This document shows, in pieces, positions 49,896 to 62,050 of a DNA stretch of 64,000 bases. The translations under genes and the position numbers were made by a program. Numbering within the stretch: the stretch's first letter is position 1; the number at the start of each line of letters is the position of its first letter. Origin of the DNA: Sapria himalayana (lineage: Eukaryota; Streptophyta; Magnoliopsida; Malpighiales; Rafflesiaceae); NCBI GenBank assembly GCA_029783825.1, contig JAREIK010002618.1:633171-697170 (forward strand), given 5' to 3'. The notes below the pieces were generated by a model. The model made no database searches. It was not told the origin of the DNA and was given only the letters and a program-made list of their open reading frames with translations.

Positions 49896-52399
49896 CTAAA
49901 CTTGATTTTTATTCTTACAAGACCACTGATTATGACCCTCTTGTTTGCACAACTCATATTTTATCTTTGTTTTCTCCTCCCCGACATCCATTTCATTATG
50001 CAAATGGCTTGATTTAGGACAGCCACTAACTTGTTGTTTCATTGACCCTAGAGCTAAGATCATTGGACTATCATAAATAGGCCACTCATCTATTTTGAAT
50101 ATAGGATAAAACAAGCTTGCCCAAGTATCATAGTAGGACTGTGTAGAATAGTAGTCTTGACAAATAACCAAAAATCAAAACTTATGCTGACATGCTGCTA
50201 TGATATGGCTACATAGAAATCCATATATCAGTGTCTTACCACATGTGTAGTTCTTATAATTTATATTGAGGTGATGAATGCGACCACTCCTAGATATTGC
50301 GTGAAATATGCCCTGTATGTGATCATAAAGAATAATTTTCATTGATCCAGCCTTAACCACACAACCTTGAATTTTAGTATCAACATATGCTGTGAACTAC
50401 TCATCGAATGTCAATCTATCAGCACATTGTTCCTTTCTTGCAACAAAGAATTTATTAAGGTAGAAAATTATCAATTGAACTAATGTAGTGATTGGTAAGC
50501 TACGAGCCCCTTTAAGAGCACTGTTAAATACCTATGACATATTGGTTGTCATTATCTCATATCTTTGACCTCCATCATATAAAAGTACCCATAACGAAAG
50601 AGGGATCACCTCTAACTATTATCATGCTTCAAAATTAATTCTCCCAATTATAGGCATATGTCTATTCATCTTTTATGGTGTTGTCGCAACAGGTTCTCTG
50701 CAGACTAAATTCTTCAAGAGTTTATCTTGAAGCGTGTCATAAAATTATTTGCAAGATGATGCATGCAAGTCATATGATAGGCATATGGTGCATCCCAACC
50801 AAGATAAGGATAGCTCATATCTACCATAATGCTTGGATATCTATCAAATATAACACAAATTCCCATCCATTGAGTTATTCTATTTCTAATACATGCCAAG
50901 AACCATCCCTAACTATTAATATTCTCACCTTCTGTAGTACAAATACCAATGGGATCAACTAATTATTTTCATCATATCCCATAACAATCAATAATATCCC
51001 TTTATACTTCTCATACAAATGTGTACAATCAATACTTAGTATAGAATAATAATTTACGAACCCTTTAATAGATGGATTGAATGACCAGAACACGCGTTGA
51101 AATATCTCATTATTTGACACACTCTGAGAGATGGTTTTTCAAATAACAACACATCCATAATTTGTTTGTTCAATGGCCAAGAACAAACGTGAAAGATATG
51201 TATATGATTGGGAAAAATCACCAAATAAGTGTCTAAATGCCTTATGCTTCCCATCCAATGCTTTTTTATATGAAATTTCATATCCTCATTTTTCCATCAC
51301 GATTGCTTGAATAGCCACAAGGGATAATGTATATTATACCTTAATTATTGATTCTATATGAGCAACAACCAACATTGAGTCTAATTGATGATGGTTTCGA
51401 TTCAATCATGGATTTATACAAGTATGCGGCCCTTTATATTTGTTGATCACAAATAAATTAGTATTTCAAAACCATGGCACGCAGCTTCCATTGATATTGA
51501 TATTCTTCGGCCTTCTTACATCATAAAACAAGCAATTTTTTTGAGGAGGCAACTACAACAAACTCATTGTGTATTTTAATTGAGTAATCTTTGCAGCCTC
51601 TTGCAATTCAGATTGAGAATTAAAAACTTGAAACATGCTTGCATAATTGGTTGTTTCTTGCTCTCATGGAGTCCAACCACTTGAAATAGCAATATCTATA
51701 TTTTTAATATGTTCAAAATAAGGTGTTGGTGGTATGTAAAACTGAATAGGAGCCAACACATCAGGTTCCTCTTCATCGTATGTGATATTCGATACATCAA
51801 AAGATAATGCATGCGTAGAGACAAATATCCCTTACTCATTCTCAAAAACTTGATTTGTAGTCTAGAATGATGAAACATGTACATCAGCTTGAACATGTAA
51901 GTCATCATTATATTCAGCATCAACATCTTCATCAGGTTCATTATTACCTTCTTCATAAGTGCAAGCATCATCATCTCCACATGCTCCAGTATCTCATATT
52001 CGGACCGCTACTTGGCCCACAACCATAGTTAATTTCTGTAACATTTTTAATTTCTGCAACACAAATTTATTGATTCACTTGTTAGTGTATTCAAACGACC
52101 TCAACAAATAATTCAATTTCCTTAATGCTAGTTGTGTTAATCATTTTCAACATTTGGTGCACAGAATTATCATTTCATATTGTAAGAAGTTGAAACATAT
52201 TTCCACTTTTTAGAGAATACTTATACTTGAGAATTAAGTTGAACTTCTGTTTATCATTAGGTGTGCTTGAAAATATGATATCACCCAATTGTTCAAACTT
52301 GTAGTCAACCTATATTTCTAAAAGAACAATCAAAGCTTTGTTTTCAACATATTTCACATCATTATGGGTTCTCACTATATGTCCATTGTAATAACACAT
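49896..52399 (-). pseudogene. MURA-type MULE transposase, decayed
   Basis: Start chosen at the ATG at 52399, where the reading begins MCYYNGHIVRTHNDVKYVE, the usual N-terminus of these proteins. A long acidic linker follows. The zinc region then gives KYKGPHTCINP (~51450) and ISYKKALDGKHKA (~51270). The catalytic MULE domain includes FNPSIKGF, ILSIDCTHLYEKYKG (~51040) and VIFDRYPSIM (~50860). At ~50280-50180 a SWIM zinc finger reads CGKTLIYGFLCSHIIAACQH, and at ~49940 a zinc knuckle CKQEGHNQWSC, ending at 49896. Domain order and total length (~830 codons) are normal. It is split by several frameshifts and stops. The transposase would bind the TIRs and move the element. Confidence 0.9.
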
Positions 52400-52639
52400 T
52401 ACGGGGATAAAGAAAACAAACATAATTGACCTGTTTCAAAATAAGTATACAAAAATTTAAAAATATGAAAGATGATTATCGAATAGACAATGCTTATATA
52501 TACATGTTTATATATGTCTCGATTTTTTTTTTGATAATTTGATGTTTCATTGCTCAACTTGATGGGGTAGATAACTATTTTTGCTAAATGACATATTTGT
52601 ATGATTCTATATAGAAATAAACTAAAATAAGCATTCAAA

Positions 52640-53329
52640 ATTATTTTTGTTGTATTTGCCCCTTATATCATATAACATATATATTATACATCATTTATGA
52701 AACATGTTAAATAAGTAACATATTTGTATGATTTTTTGTTAAAAGATGTTTTTAAATATAAACCTATCTATTTTAACATGTTTATCATATTTTTTACATA
52801 TGATGTTATGTCCATATAGCATAAGAAAATACTTGAAAAAATTTTATCGATTTCCTAAAAAATATGTTTTTTTATTATGCTTTTTTACTGTTTTTTTTAA
52901 CCATAGAATTAAATTATTGAAAATATTTTATAAGTGAAACATTTGAAAATTTTAGTAAATTGAATGTTTAAATATAAAAAAAATGAGAACATACTTATTT
53001 TATATTATAGAAACATGTGTGTGTGTGCCCGTGTGTGTGTGTAGGTGTGGGTGTTATAAAGTAGATATGCATGGTAGAGAGTGTCCTTATATATTTTATG
53101 TTACAGGTACATTGTGTTGAACACTCCACATGCATGTATATTTTGGATTTTATTATGTTATGAAGTAGATATTAATATAATATATATTTAGAGATGAAGA
53201 ACTTATATTAAGCCAAATATCTAGAAAATAAATTTTAGAAAACACAATAAATGTTGTAGTCAAATAATAAACACAATAAAACAACAGAGTTTTGAACCAT
53301 TAAACACTAATGCTCTAAAATCTTATCGT
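52640..53329. other. MULE internal non-coding DNA
   Basis: A+T-rich sequence upstream of the transposase start, with a TG run near 53017-53042. The transposase promoter should lie here, but no element can be singled out. Confidence 0.4.
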
Positions 53330-53804
53330 AATAAAATAAGACAAATAACAAACCTCAGAAGGAGAGTTATTGAATACTTGTGCAATGCAACCTTGTCGTC
53401 GTCTAGGTCGGGTCTGGTGGAGAAGGGGAGGCCACTGGTGGGATAAACGGCTAAAAAAAGCGAGGGTTAGGTAAAAATGGAGAAGAGAAAGATAGGGGGA
53501 AGGAAGAAGATGATCTTTCGGGGATAAACTTGTTCAATAGTCAGCGTTTAGAACGATAATCATTTGTTAAATTAAATAGTCATCATTCCTAATGCTGGCA
53601 TTTTGAAAAATTTTAAAATTCAATAATTGGCATTGTGAACGAATGCATCTGAATTTTTAAGAATCAACAACGTGGCAATGGCCCCCATTCACAATGACGA
53701 GCATTGTCACGGTGTTTTCAGACATACTAGTTTGGGAATATTTTTGAAATCCGAATTAAATATTAGATTTTTTATTTTAAATGTATTATTTATGTACAAA
53801 ACTT
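53330..53804 (-). repeat. Right TIR of the PMD-carrying MULE
   Basis: Reverse complement partner of the left TIR. Its inner end also matches the second subterminal repeat at ~46930-47000. Confidence 0.8.
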
Positions 53805-53814
53805 ACAAATCTAG

Positions 53815-54540
53815 CTAATAATTAGTTGTGTTAAGTTTACATATATTATTATTATTATAAAATTAATAAACTTAGTTTTTGAAATAACCTTTTTTTTAAC
53901 AAAAAAAAAATCAAAACGGTAGTGCTCACATTACAAAGAATTCTATTTAAGAAATTAAACGATCAACTCATAATTGGGTTGAGTGCAACTTTTTTTAAAG
54001 AATCATTAGAGAGATTTTAAGAGTATGATTAAATGTCTCTCTCATAGAACATAGTTATTTTTTTATTTTGTCTTGGATCAAATGGGATGTAAGTCTAATT
54101 TTATATTCTTATTTTAGCTCTAATTATTACTTTTTTATTTGTTTTTCATTTCTTCAATTTGTTTAGTGTGTAGCATTTTGTGAATTTTCTCCTTAATGTT
54201 TATCTTTTATTTCAAAAAGAGAATTATAATTATTTGGCATAATATTAGAAATTGTTAGTGTATTTTTAATGCGTAGAATTGTGTATTCTCAGCTTTGAAA
54301 TATCTAAGCTAGTGTTTGCAAGGACCATGTAAATGTTTCTTTACTTAAACCTGATTTTGTATTTGTGTGGTACAATTTTTAGCAAGATATTATCACGTTA
54401 CTATTCAAACGGCACTTAGCAATGGTTGTTGGCTGTATAACTAGGAGAAGCAATGTGTGCCCCTACGCCATATTTTTTCTTGGAATAAATCTGCCCTTAG
54501 GTGATTTTTATTCTAGGGGGAAATATTTAACAATGTTTAC
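53815..54540. other. No gene seen
   Basis: A+T-rich spacer between the MULE and the SINE-like sequence. Confidence 0.4.
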
Positions 54541-54716
54541 AAAAGTAGTTGAGAACCAAGAACTTTAGAGTCCACTTATGTGGACACCTACATCATCATG
54601 GACCCCCAGAGAACCTAATAGGGAGAAGGTATCATTAGTACCTCCCACTGGTAAATACTTGAACTCGTGACCTCCTAGACTTTGCTAAGAACCTTAACCA
54701 ACAAAGCGCCTAATGA
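54540..54716 (-). mobile_element. Possible tRNA-derived SINE
   Basis: On the - strand TTGGTTAAGG (~54700) followed 31 bases later by GGTCACGAGTTCAAGT (~54670) resembles the D-arm/A box and T-arm/B box of a tRNA-like RNA polymerase III promoter. The following ~120 bp (with CCACATAAGTGGAC) would be the body. No poly(A) tail or TSD was identified. Confidence 0.35.
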
Positions 54717-54869
54717 GGGGTGACCAAATTTTTCTATCATGATCTTTTAAGGTGGACGTTTAGATGTTAAAGGATGTAAAAAAGAGTAGATTTTACCAAA
54801 TGTGATTGAATATATTAATTATTGCCGTGTAGACTTGTACTAGTCATCAATAAAATTAATCAATTGATA

Positions 54870-56300
54870 GTTATCTACATGCATACACAGGATACCCAAT
54901 ATTTTTCAACCTGAGTACACTTTTGGATAATATCAATATTAATCTAACCCATCCTGTAGAAATTTCAAAAGTAATAATATATTGAGAAGTTGGTACTGGT
55001 TTAAATTTGGTAATACTGGATATTATATGATCACCTTTTTTTTAGCAGCTTATACGCTATCCAACATTTTGATTCATTTAATTTGACCAAAATTATTAAA
55101 CTTTCTAAGTTTTGTCGAGCATATATTAATCATAATTTAACCTGGCATGTGTAATACTATCAGCTAGTTGTCTTTTTTTTTCTTCCTCCCTTTAGTATTA
55201 TGTTTACCGAAATGACTTATTCTCTTAAAATACTAGTAAGCATGGTTTTATGTGCCAAATAGTGTGGAACTATCATATTGTAATTGTTTTGTGATTTTCC
55301 AAAAATTAAAACTATCATATTTCTCCTTACTCATCACCCCAAAACAAAAAGAAACATATAATTATTAGCATCGTTTATTGTTGTAGAGAAAATAATTCCG
55401 ACCAAAAGGTTCACTCATATGAGATATATCGATAGAAATAACAGACCAACACACCATAGTAAAACCTTCAATAGATATAGATTAAGCAATGAAAAGTTGC
55501 TTAAAATGAAATTGAAAGCTCAAATATACATTCTTTTGCCTTCTCCTTAACATGTGCTTTATTGTAAGATACATTTAATTGATAATTTCATATAAAATCT
55601 TTATATATTTGTCTTTGGTAGATAATCAATAGTTGATTAGATAGCATTGTCAATGAGAATTGATGATCTACTGGCCAAACAACAGGCACAAATACAACAT
55701 CCTCTAAAGAATGATTATGAAAATTATTAAAAGTATGCACTCATGTAATTTTAGAATTTCTCATTGCTTGACCTATAATTTTTCAAGGACAATCAACAAT
55801 ATTGTGCATCATACTCATGTGCCTTAAATAATTATTTTAAAATTTATTTTTAAATCTTCTAGATAAGAACATTAGGTAATTTGCATCATTAAATTCACTT
55901 GCACCAGAAAATGGTTGGCCCAGTCCCATAATAACTTATTATACTGAGTCATGTCTAGTGTATAGTCATATGCTTAGCACATCTTGATGAAAACCCATAA
56001 AAATCAATAAATATATGTGATTGCCTCTGTGTAGATGCAATGTCATATGCACCTTCAACAATGTGGAATCAAGACCAATAACTAAGCTATAAACACATGT
56101 TATTTAAATGAAATTCTTTGTTTAAAATATCAATAACAAATATTTGCTATAATATTCACAAAAGTGTACAATATGTTATATTATAATTTGAAATACTTCT
56201 TCATTTGTCATAGAAATTGGGCCCAGATAAACACAATAATAGATATCATTAAAATATAGTATCTTTGCCACAACTGCATCATCTTTATGTTGAAATTTGA
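54870..56300 (-). mobile_element. MULE relic, copy B of the 33.5-kb repeat
   Basis: Collinear with 33480-34850 in the same orientation, diverged by many substitutions and indels. It carries a MuDR-type transposase remnant. Termini not found. Confidence 0.6.
55440..55960 (-). pseudogene. MuDR-type transposase fragment
   Basis: On the - strand DCP, KIIGQAMRNSKIT and VHTFNNFHNHSLEDV (~55790-55690) give the N-terminal zinc region. QIYKDFI then VKEKAKE (~55600-55540) match the ICKDF and KEKAKE blocks that precede the catalytic domain. This copy keeps the linker missing from copy A, whereas the catalytic core is not readable. Stops are frequent. Confidence 0.6.
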
Positions 56301-56304
56301 AGCA

Positions 56305-57370
56305 TACAAGTCAAAGGTGATGACATGATGAAGAACAATGGATCTTGCACAACCACCCTATATTCAATCAACCCATCATTATTATTAATCAAATCCCCAC
56401 CTTCATGAACGAAGCAAAATATTTCACCATCTATTTTCTTTCAAAAGACAAAAGAAGTCTATATTTTAATAAAGTGTGTATTAGTTATGTAAAGTATATA
56501 TTATTCATGTAACTATATGTATGTATGTGGCTATATGTATATACATGTCAATGCATGTATACTATTGGATGTACAAATGAACTACAATACATATATAAAT
56601 GCAAGTTTATTAAACCATGATATGCTAAAATTTATTTAAAAAATCAAGCAGTTATACATCCACAAACTCTACATCTTGCATCTAAAATTCTATAAAAAAT
56701 AAAAAAAAAAATTATTACTTCAAAAGATTTGAAATTTATAAAAATAATAATTTCACTTTGATACATTGATAAACTCTGCTTTCACAAACTGCTTCTATAA
56801 ATTTGTAATATAATTTTTTTTAAAAAGATCATATGCAACATCTCAATAGGCATCTCATCATAAATTCTATTGAATGGAAGATCAAATCATATTTTGCATC
56901 CACAAACTATATTATAGTTACATTCAAAGTGAAAAGTTGTGGTTACCTTTTAATATTTAGTGTGAATCGGGTTATTAGTTATTATAGAGAATTATAACTG
57001 TAGCAAACGTTCGACAATACAGGGTAGGGTACCAAATGGCTCACGAGGATCTTGGGGCATTAAAACAGGTCACTTTTATCAAATACTAATCATCAATAAC
57101 CATATAAATTAAATATTTAGATTCTTAAAAAAGACAAGCACAACAATCCATCAAGTTGTAATCATTTCGAGTTCGCATATGTTGAAGCTTTATATAAAAT
57201 AATTTCTGATCATAATTTTCTAGCATAAATGACACATCGTTTAGGTTTTCTTCACGAGTGCAATCATGATTTTCTACATGTAAGCCGATGAGGAGAAAAA
57301 TATTTGTATATACATATAAATATGCACAATAAATACACATGTTTATACATACTTCACATATACTTCTATA
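56305..57370. other. No gene recognised
   Basis: A - strand open frame ends at 57125 and its upstream part is microsatellite. The non-repeat part (NHDCTREENLNDVSFM) matches no family I know. Confidence 0.4.
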
Positions 57371-57375
57371 GTTGA

Positions 57376-57377
57376 TA

Positions 57378-57454
<77 letters not shown>
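57376..57454 (+). repeat. (TA)n(TG)n compound microsatellite
   Basis: ~17 TA units followed directly by ~20 TG units. Confidence 0.95.
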
Positions 57455-57456
<2 letters not shown>

Positions 57457-57569
57457 ATGAATTTATACAAACACTTAAAGAATGATTAATGTACATACAT
57501 GTGAATATAAGGGTGTAGTTATTTGTATGTGATTATACATATATACCTTTGGACGTATAAATGCACATC

Positions 57570-57850
57570 AGCACACATGTTAATGCATGTATGCATATAC
57601 TATAGTTTTTACATATATTCATTTATATATATATATATATATATGTATTTATATAAATGCATACTATACATGTTAATGCATGTATGCATATACTATAGTT
57701 TATACATATATTCATTTATATATGTGTGTGCGTGCGTGTGTGTGTGTGTGTGTGTATTTATATAAATGCATACTATACATGTTAATGCATGTTTATACAT
57801 ATATTTATACATTCATATAAATATGCATAGCAATCCACATGTTTATACAT
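57570..57850 (+). repeat. Tandem ~93-109-bp units around a TA or TG tract
   Basis: ACATGTTAATGCATG recurs at 57575, 57668 and 57777. Between the first two, TATGCATATACTATAG and CATTTATATA lead into a pure TA tract; between the second and third the same words lead into a TG tract. Confidence 0.85.
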
Positions 57851-57899
57851 ACTACACATATTGTTCTGTGCAGTATATAAGTGATTAGATACAAAATAA

Positions 57900-58101
57900 C
57901 ACGCGCACACACACGCACACACACACATATATAGTGTGTGCTTTTGTGCAGAATATATGCTTATGTACAAATATATGCATATACAACCATGTTTATGTAT
58001 ATGCATATATTTGTACATATATGTTTGTATAAATATATGTACAAATATATGCTTATGTATAAGCATATATGTACATATATCTTTGTACAACCATGTGTGT
58101 C

Positions 58102-58165
<64 letters not shown>
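57900..58165 (+). repeat. Microsatellite cluster ending in (TA)n(GA)n
   Basis: CA tract at ~57903-57927, TATATG-type repeats, and TA (~58104-58147) followed by GA (~58147-58165). Open frames on both strands here are repeat by-products. Confidence 0.93.
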
Positions 58166-58169
58166 AAAC

Positions 58170-59025
58170 ATTGATATTTACACATACCAAGCTCAATTTG
58201 TTTGGAGGTAGAGAGAGAGAGATGCAGAGGTGTTATGTCAGAAAAGAATACCTACAAATATTTTTTCTTCCTATTTGAAACTCATGATAATGGAGAGGAG
58301 ATCAGAAAACACATTTTTTTTTACTTTTTTGGGTTTCAGTCGAATGATAGAGTGATTTGATCACATGTTTGAGCAAAATGTTGGTTAACATGGAGTTTTT
58401 TTATTTACTTGGAAAAAGTGAAGTAATATCATGTTCATTCATTTGAGCACACCAAAATTTTATAAATTTTGATTTTGGTGCACTTTTTTTTTATTTTGAA
58501 AAAAAAAATCATTTTTTAAAATTATTTTGTACATGGTGCACTAAATTATATATCCTCCTAAATTATATCAATTGTCAAATGATATGAAGGCACTTAATTG
58601 TTGTATACTTCCACTTGGGAAGATACAATACTTCCTCCCATTTTTGATTATGCTACAGCTTGCGAAGTTAAGCTTCTACTTGTATTCTTCCACTTGGGCG
58701 ACTTCCACAATAGGTTCAGAGATTATAAGAAGAGAGACCATATGTAAGTGAATTAGGATTTTCAAATCTCCTCATATTGCAATAGATACATCTTTCTTTG
58801 TATTCTTTATGAAGCATTCCTCCATTGTACTGCCTCATTGCATTTTTGAATCAACTAAACTTCTTTTTTCCATAGAATTTTTTGTTTTTTCATTCCTCCT
58901 CTACCTCCCTTGTTTGTTGACTATGTTTTTTGCTCATTTCATCATGGTTGCGTTATTGTTTTCCTTATTGCAAGGAGATGGTTTTTGGTAGCCTTTTCTT
59001 TTCTTTCTTCTATGCTTGTGATTCA
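58170..59025. other. No clear gene; tail of LINE ORF1 possibly included
   Basis: The right part (~58600-59025) may be the decayed downstream end of the LINE ORF1 fragment on the - strand. A palindrome (GCACACCAAAA ... TTTTGGTGCAC) lies at ~58449-58483. Confidence 0.4.
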
Positions 59026-59029
59026 TTTT

Positions 59030-59270
59030 CTTTCATAGATTGTCTCTCAGCTTCATTCCCTGTCTTTTGTGCAGCTTTCAAGTCCTCATTTTCTTTAGGA
59101 TGCAAGTGAAGGCAATTGTCTTTTGAGTGTCCTTGTTTGAAGCAATGATAACAGTACCTTGGCAAGTTTTCATAAATAATGTTCTGCCAAAAGCCTCTTT
59201 CCTCGCATACTATCCAGATTCTAGATAGAGCTTTTTAGATAAATTAACTTCGCTTCAAAGACATGCAACT
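59030..59270 (-). pseudogene. LINE ORF1 fragment with CCHC zinc knuckle
   Basis: On the - strand SEVNLSKKLYLESG (~59265) is followed by FWQNIIYENLPRYCYHCFKQ and then GHSKDNC (~59200-59120). In plant LINE ORF1 proteins of the DUF4283 / zf-CCHC_4 type the same pattern occurs: VEVDL...VWI, then YENLPxxCxxCxxxGHxxxxC. The spacing CX2CX4HX4C is intact. The N-terminal DUF4283 domain is not readable and no reverse transcriptase (ORF2) is found nearby. An RNA-binding role in the LINE particle is known for the family; this is only a fragment. Confidence 0.7.
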
Positions 59271-59274
59271 ATTT

Positions 59275-59955
59275 GGTACTTAAAGTATCAAGTTTTTGTG
59301 GTTATTTTTAATTATTTTTATGATATGAATGTATTGAAAATGAAACTTAAATATAAGTATTAAATTGAGTTATGATTTTTATGGATTTGGATGAATAATT
59401 ATGAAATCGAATAACATTTGAGTATAAATAGTAGACTTAGAGTAAATTGAGATGGAAGGCATGGCATCAATGAAAAAATCATGATATTATGTTCAATATT
59501 TTTATAATTTTGTGAAAAATCATGATATTTTATAATGAAAAAAATCATGATATAATGAAAAAATCAATGAAAAATGTCACAAAATCATGATATTTTTGTG
59601 ATTTTTATTATCACAAAATATTTATATTAGTTCAATATTTGAGTATAGAACCTTTTTTAGATATGACTATATAAAAAAGTCCTAGGAACCCCAACAAAAT
59701 GTGATTCTACCATTTGGTTATTATAATTATGTATTGTACAATGTTATTTTTCATGACCGTGATATTATCTTAAAGTCATAGTTGTACTAGTATTAAAACA
59801 TAAATTTCATCATATATTATTTCTATGTTACGGTAACCATGTATAAAACTATTTGTAGAAGTTAAGGTATTTTCCAACATCACGATATATTCTTTATAAA
59901 ACTAAATCATAAAATATCAAACAATTTTTAGTTGTGATTATCTCTTTTCCCAGAA
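59275..59955. other. No gene seen; short ATCATGATAT repeats
   Basis: AAAATCATGATAT words recur four times at ~59480-59600 with short inverted partners. Nothing coding. Confidence 0.45.
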
Positions 59956-60186
59956 ATATGTGCCCCAGAGAAAATCTTCCTTAGTCATGACAATTTTTTT
60001 CCATGATGACTATTTATCCTAGAAAGAAATATATCTCAGTTATGATGATTTTGCCACCACAACTATTTGCTCCAAATAAGAATTATACCCATCACAACAT
60101 TTTTCGCCATCATAACTCTGTGCTCTAATGAGGAAAATCATCATTTTTGGCTTCCTTTGCGACCGTGACTTTGTGCTTTAGAGAAG
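59956..60186 (+). repeat. Diverged minisatellite, 53-bp unit, about four copies
   Basis: Units start at about 59956, 60011, 60064, 60117 and a partial at 60170. Each begins near TATTTGCTCC or TGTGCTCT, then AGA-rich bases, and ends near GCCATCATAAC or GACCGTGAC. Spacing is 53 bp three times in succession. Confidence 0.75.
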
Positions 60187-60189
60187 ATT

Positions 60190-62050
60190 TAAAGAAAATA
60201 CAAAGTCACATCCACAACCTAAAATTATGACTTTCAACTCATAGAACTGCATCAAGACACAACTAGACTCTGATGATATAATGGAGAAACGTAAAGAATT
60301 TTAAATAGGTTAGAAATTTTGTTTTCAAGGGAAAGAATGTACCACAAGCAAAATGGTACAAACTCAAACCTCCAATTAGGGAACTAGATTTTGTAAATGA
60401 ATATTTTGTAAATGGGAACTAGATTTAAAACTTATATCTTCATATCGATTGTCATTTAAAATAACAAAATGATGCATTAATTCTCTCACACAAAATCTAT
60501 TGCAATATCAAGCTAATAAGGGATTCCGGATTGGTTTATGTATATGTATATGATGATTGTGGATTTATAATGTTTAATTATACATTTTTTATGTCTTGAT
60601 TGTTTAATGGAGATGCATATTTATTAGAACAAAGATTTAGGATTTCACACTAAATAGATTTATGCATGTTGGCCATGGTGGATGGTGATAGATAGATTCC
60701 AAGGCACACTCACATGATTGGAATCGAAGAAAGTAACAATCCTTCTAGTTCTATCTCGTGAGAAGAACTTATGTGTGAAAAACCTATATTTATGTAAATT
60801 TAATTGATGTGAGTATGACACTGTCAAAACCAAATGTACAAATGAAATTATAACTATTTTGTTATACATATTCTAGAAGAACTAGCTTTCAAATGATATG
60901 TGAGTTATGTAGAATGTCTAATCTAGGTGTAGCACTATAATATAAAAATCATGTGATGGCAGTGATGACGGTGATGGACGATGACTAGTAAGTCATGGGA
61001 CATACAAAAATGGGATATACTTCATAAGGTAATATATGTTAATTAATATGAGTATGGTACTTACAAAGTAAAAAACTCAAATAAAATTATTATTACATTA
61101 TTTCATGTCTTTTATAACTATTAGGCTCGAGAATTGAAATGAATATTCAAAGCAGTCCATTAAGGATAGTTGATGTATTGCTTAAATGGAATAAAACTAT
61201 GAATGATTGGTGAATAATGTAAGAATGATTTTGGTGGTCAAATATCCAAGGCACAACTACAAGGGGTCATCCTTGTTAGTAATATTCCAAAGTTGATTGT
61301 ATGCTAAGGGGGGGAAATGACATTAATATCATCTTACTCTTCATCAAACAATCAAGCATATCAGTGTCTTAGTATTAAAAAACTCATCATACAAAAGAAG
61401 TAAACCCAATTTTAGTGTCAAAATATCTATTCAAGACTCAATATATCTTCTCAACTTGAACAACAGTTAATTCACTATTTGTTTATCAAACTACTCATAC
61501 AATATTTATATGATTGATATTTAGAATTACATTCATTTTATTACTTATACCACCCTTATATTATAGATTTCTATTGATTGTTTTTAATTGTCCAATGAAC
61601 TTTTGAAGGATGGATCAAGATGTAAAGGAACTCCAACTTATTTTTTAATGGAGAATATAAAATTCATTTCATAAAGATGAACTAGTGATCATTGGAGGCT
61701 TTGTATCAACGTGGAAGGATGGATTCCAATTGGAAACGTGTAATAGGTGTCGTAGTGGTGACCATTATTCTTTAAACCATACTCTTTCTAAATCCTACCC
61801 AGATTGGAAGTGAATGAGTATGTGCATGTCGTCCAAGATTGGAAGAAAATTGCTTCTAATTATGGGTGCTAGTGAGAGAATTTTTTTTCACTGTGAATGA
61901 AGTAGTTTGACTCACCATTTTAGCATGTTATCTTATTCATTGCTCTTAGATGGAAGCTAGAGCATATGTTCATGAAAGACTTGCAAAAATCATTCAAGAA
62001 ATTTATTTTCCCCAATGTTCTCTCTCTAGAAATTTCCCTCTCTAGAATTT
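60190..62050. other. No gene recognised
   Basis: A short stretch near 61690-61860 is less A+T-rich, but I find no domain on either strand. Confidence 0.4.

Larger units (their letters stand above)
46146..53804 (-). mobile_element. MULE with MURA-type transposase and PMD gene, decayed
   Basis: The left end reads GAGTTTTGTACGAAAATAAT and the right end in reverse complement AAGTTTTGTACATAAATAAT. Both continue with CCCAAACTAGT, TGTCTGAAAA or GCGTCTGAAAA, and TTTTCAAAATAC or TTTTCAAAATGC, to give TIRs of about 480 bp. The 9-bp flanks ACAATTCTA (46137-46145) and ACAAATCTA (53805-53813) differ at one base. Inside, both genes run on the - strand: a MURA-type transposase (52399-49896) and downstream a PMD protein gene (~49490-48080). 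Total 7.66 kb. Stops and frameshifts show that the copy no longer codes for working proteins. Confidence 0.9.

Noticed and set aside
57782..58278. Overlapping frames of 69-129 codons on both strands
   Set aside because: Translate TA, CA and GA repeats into Y/I/H/R strings.
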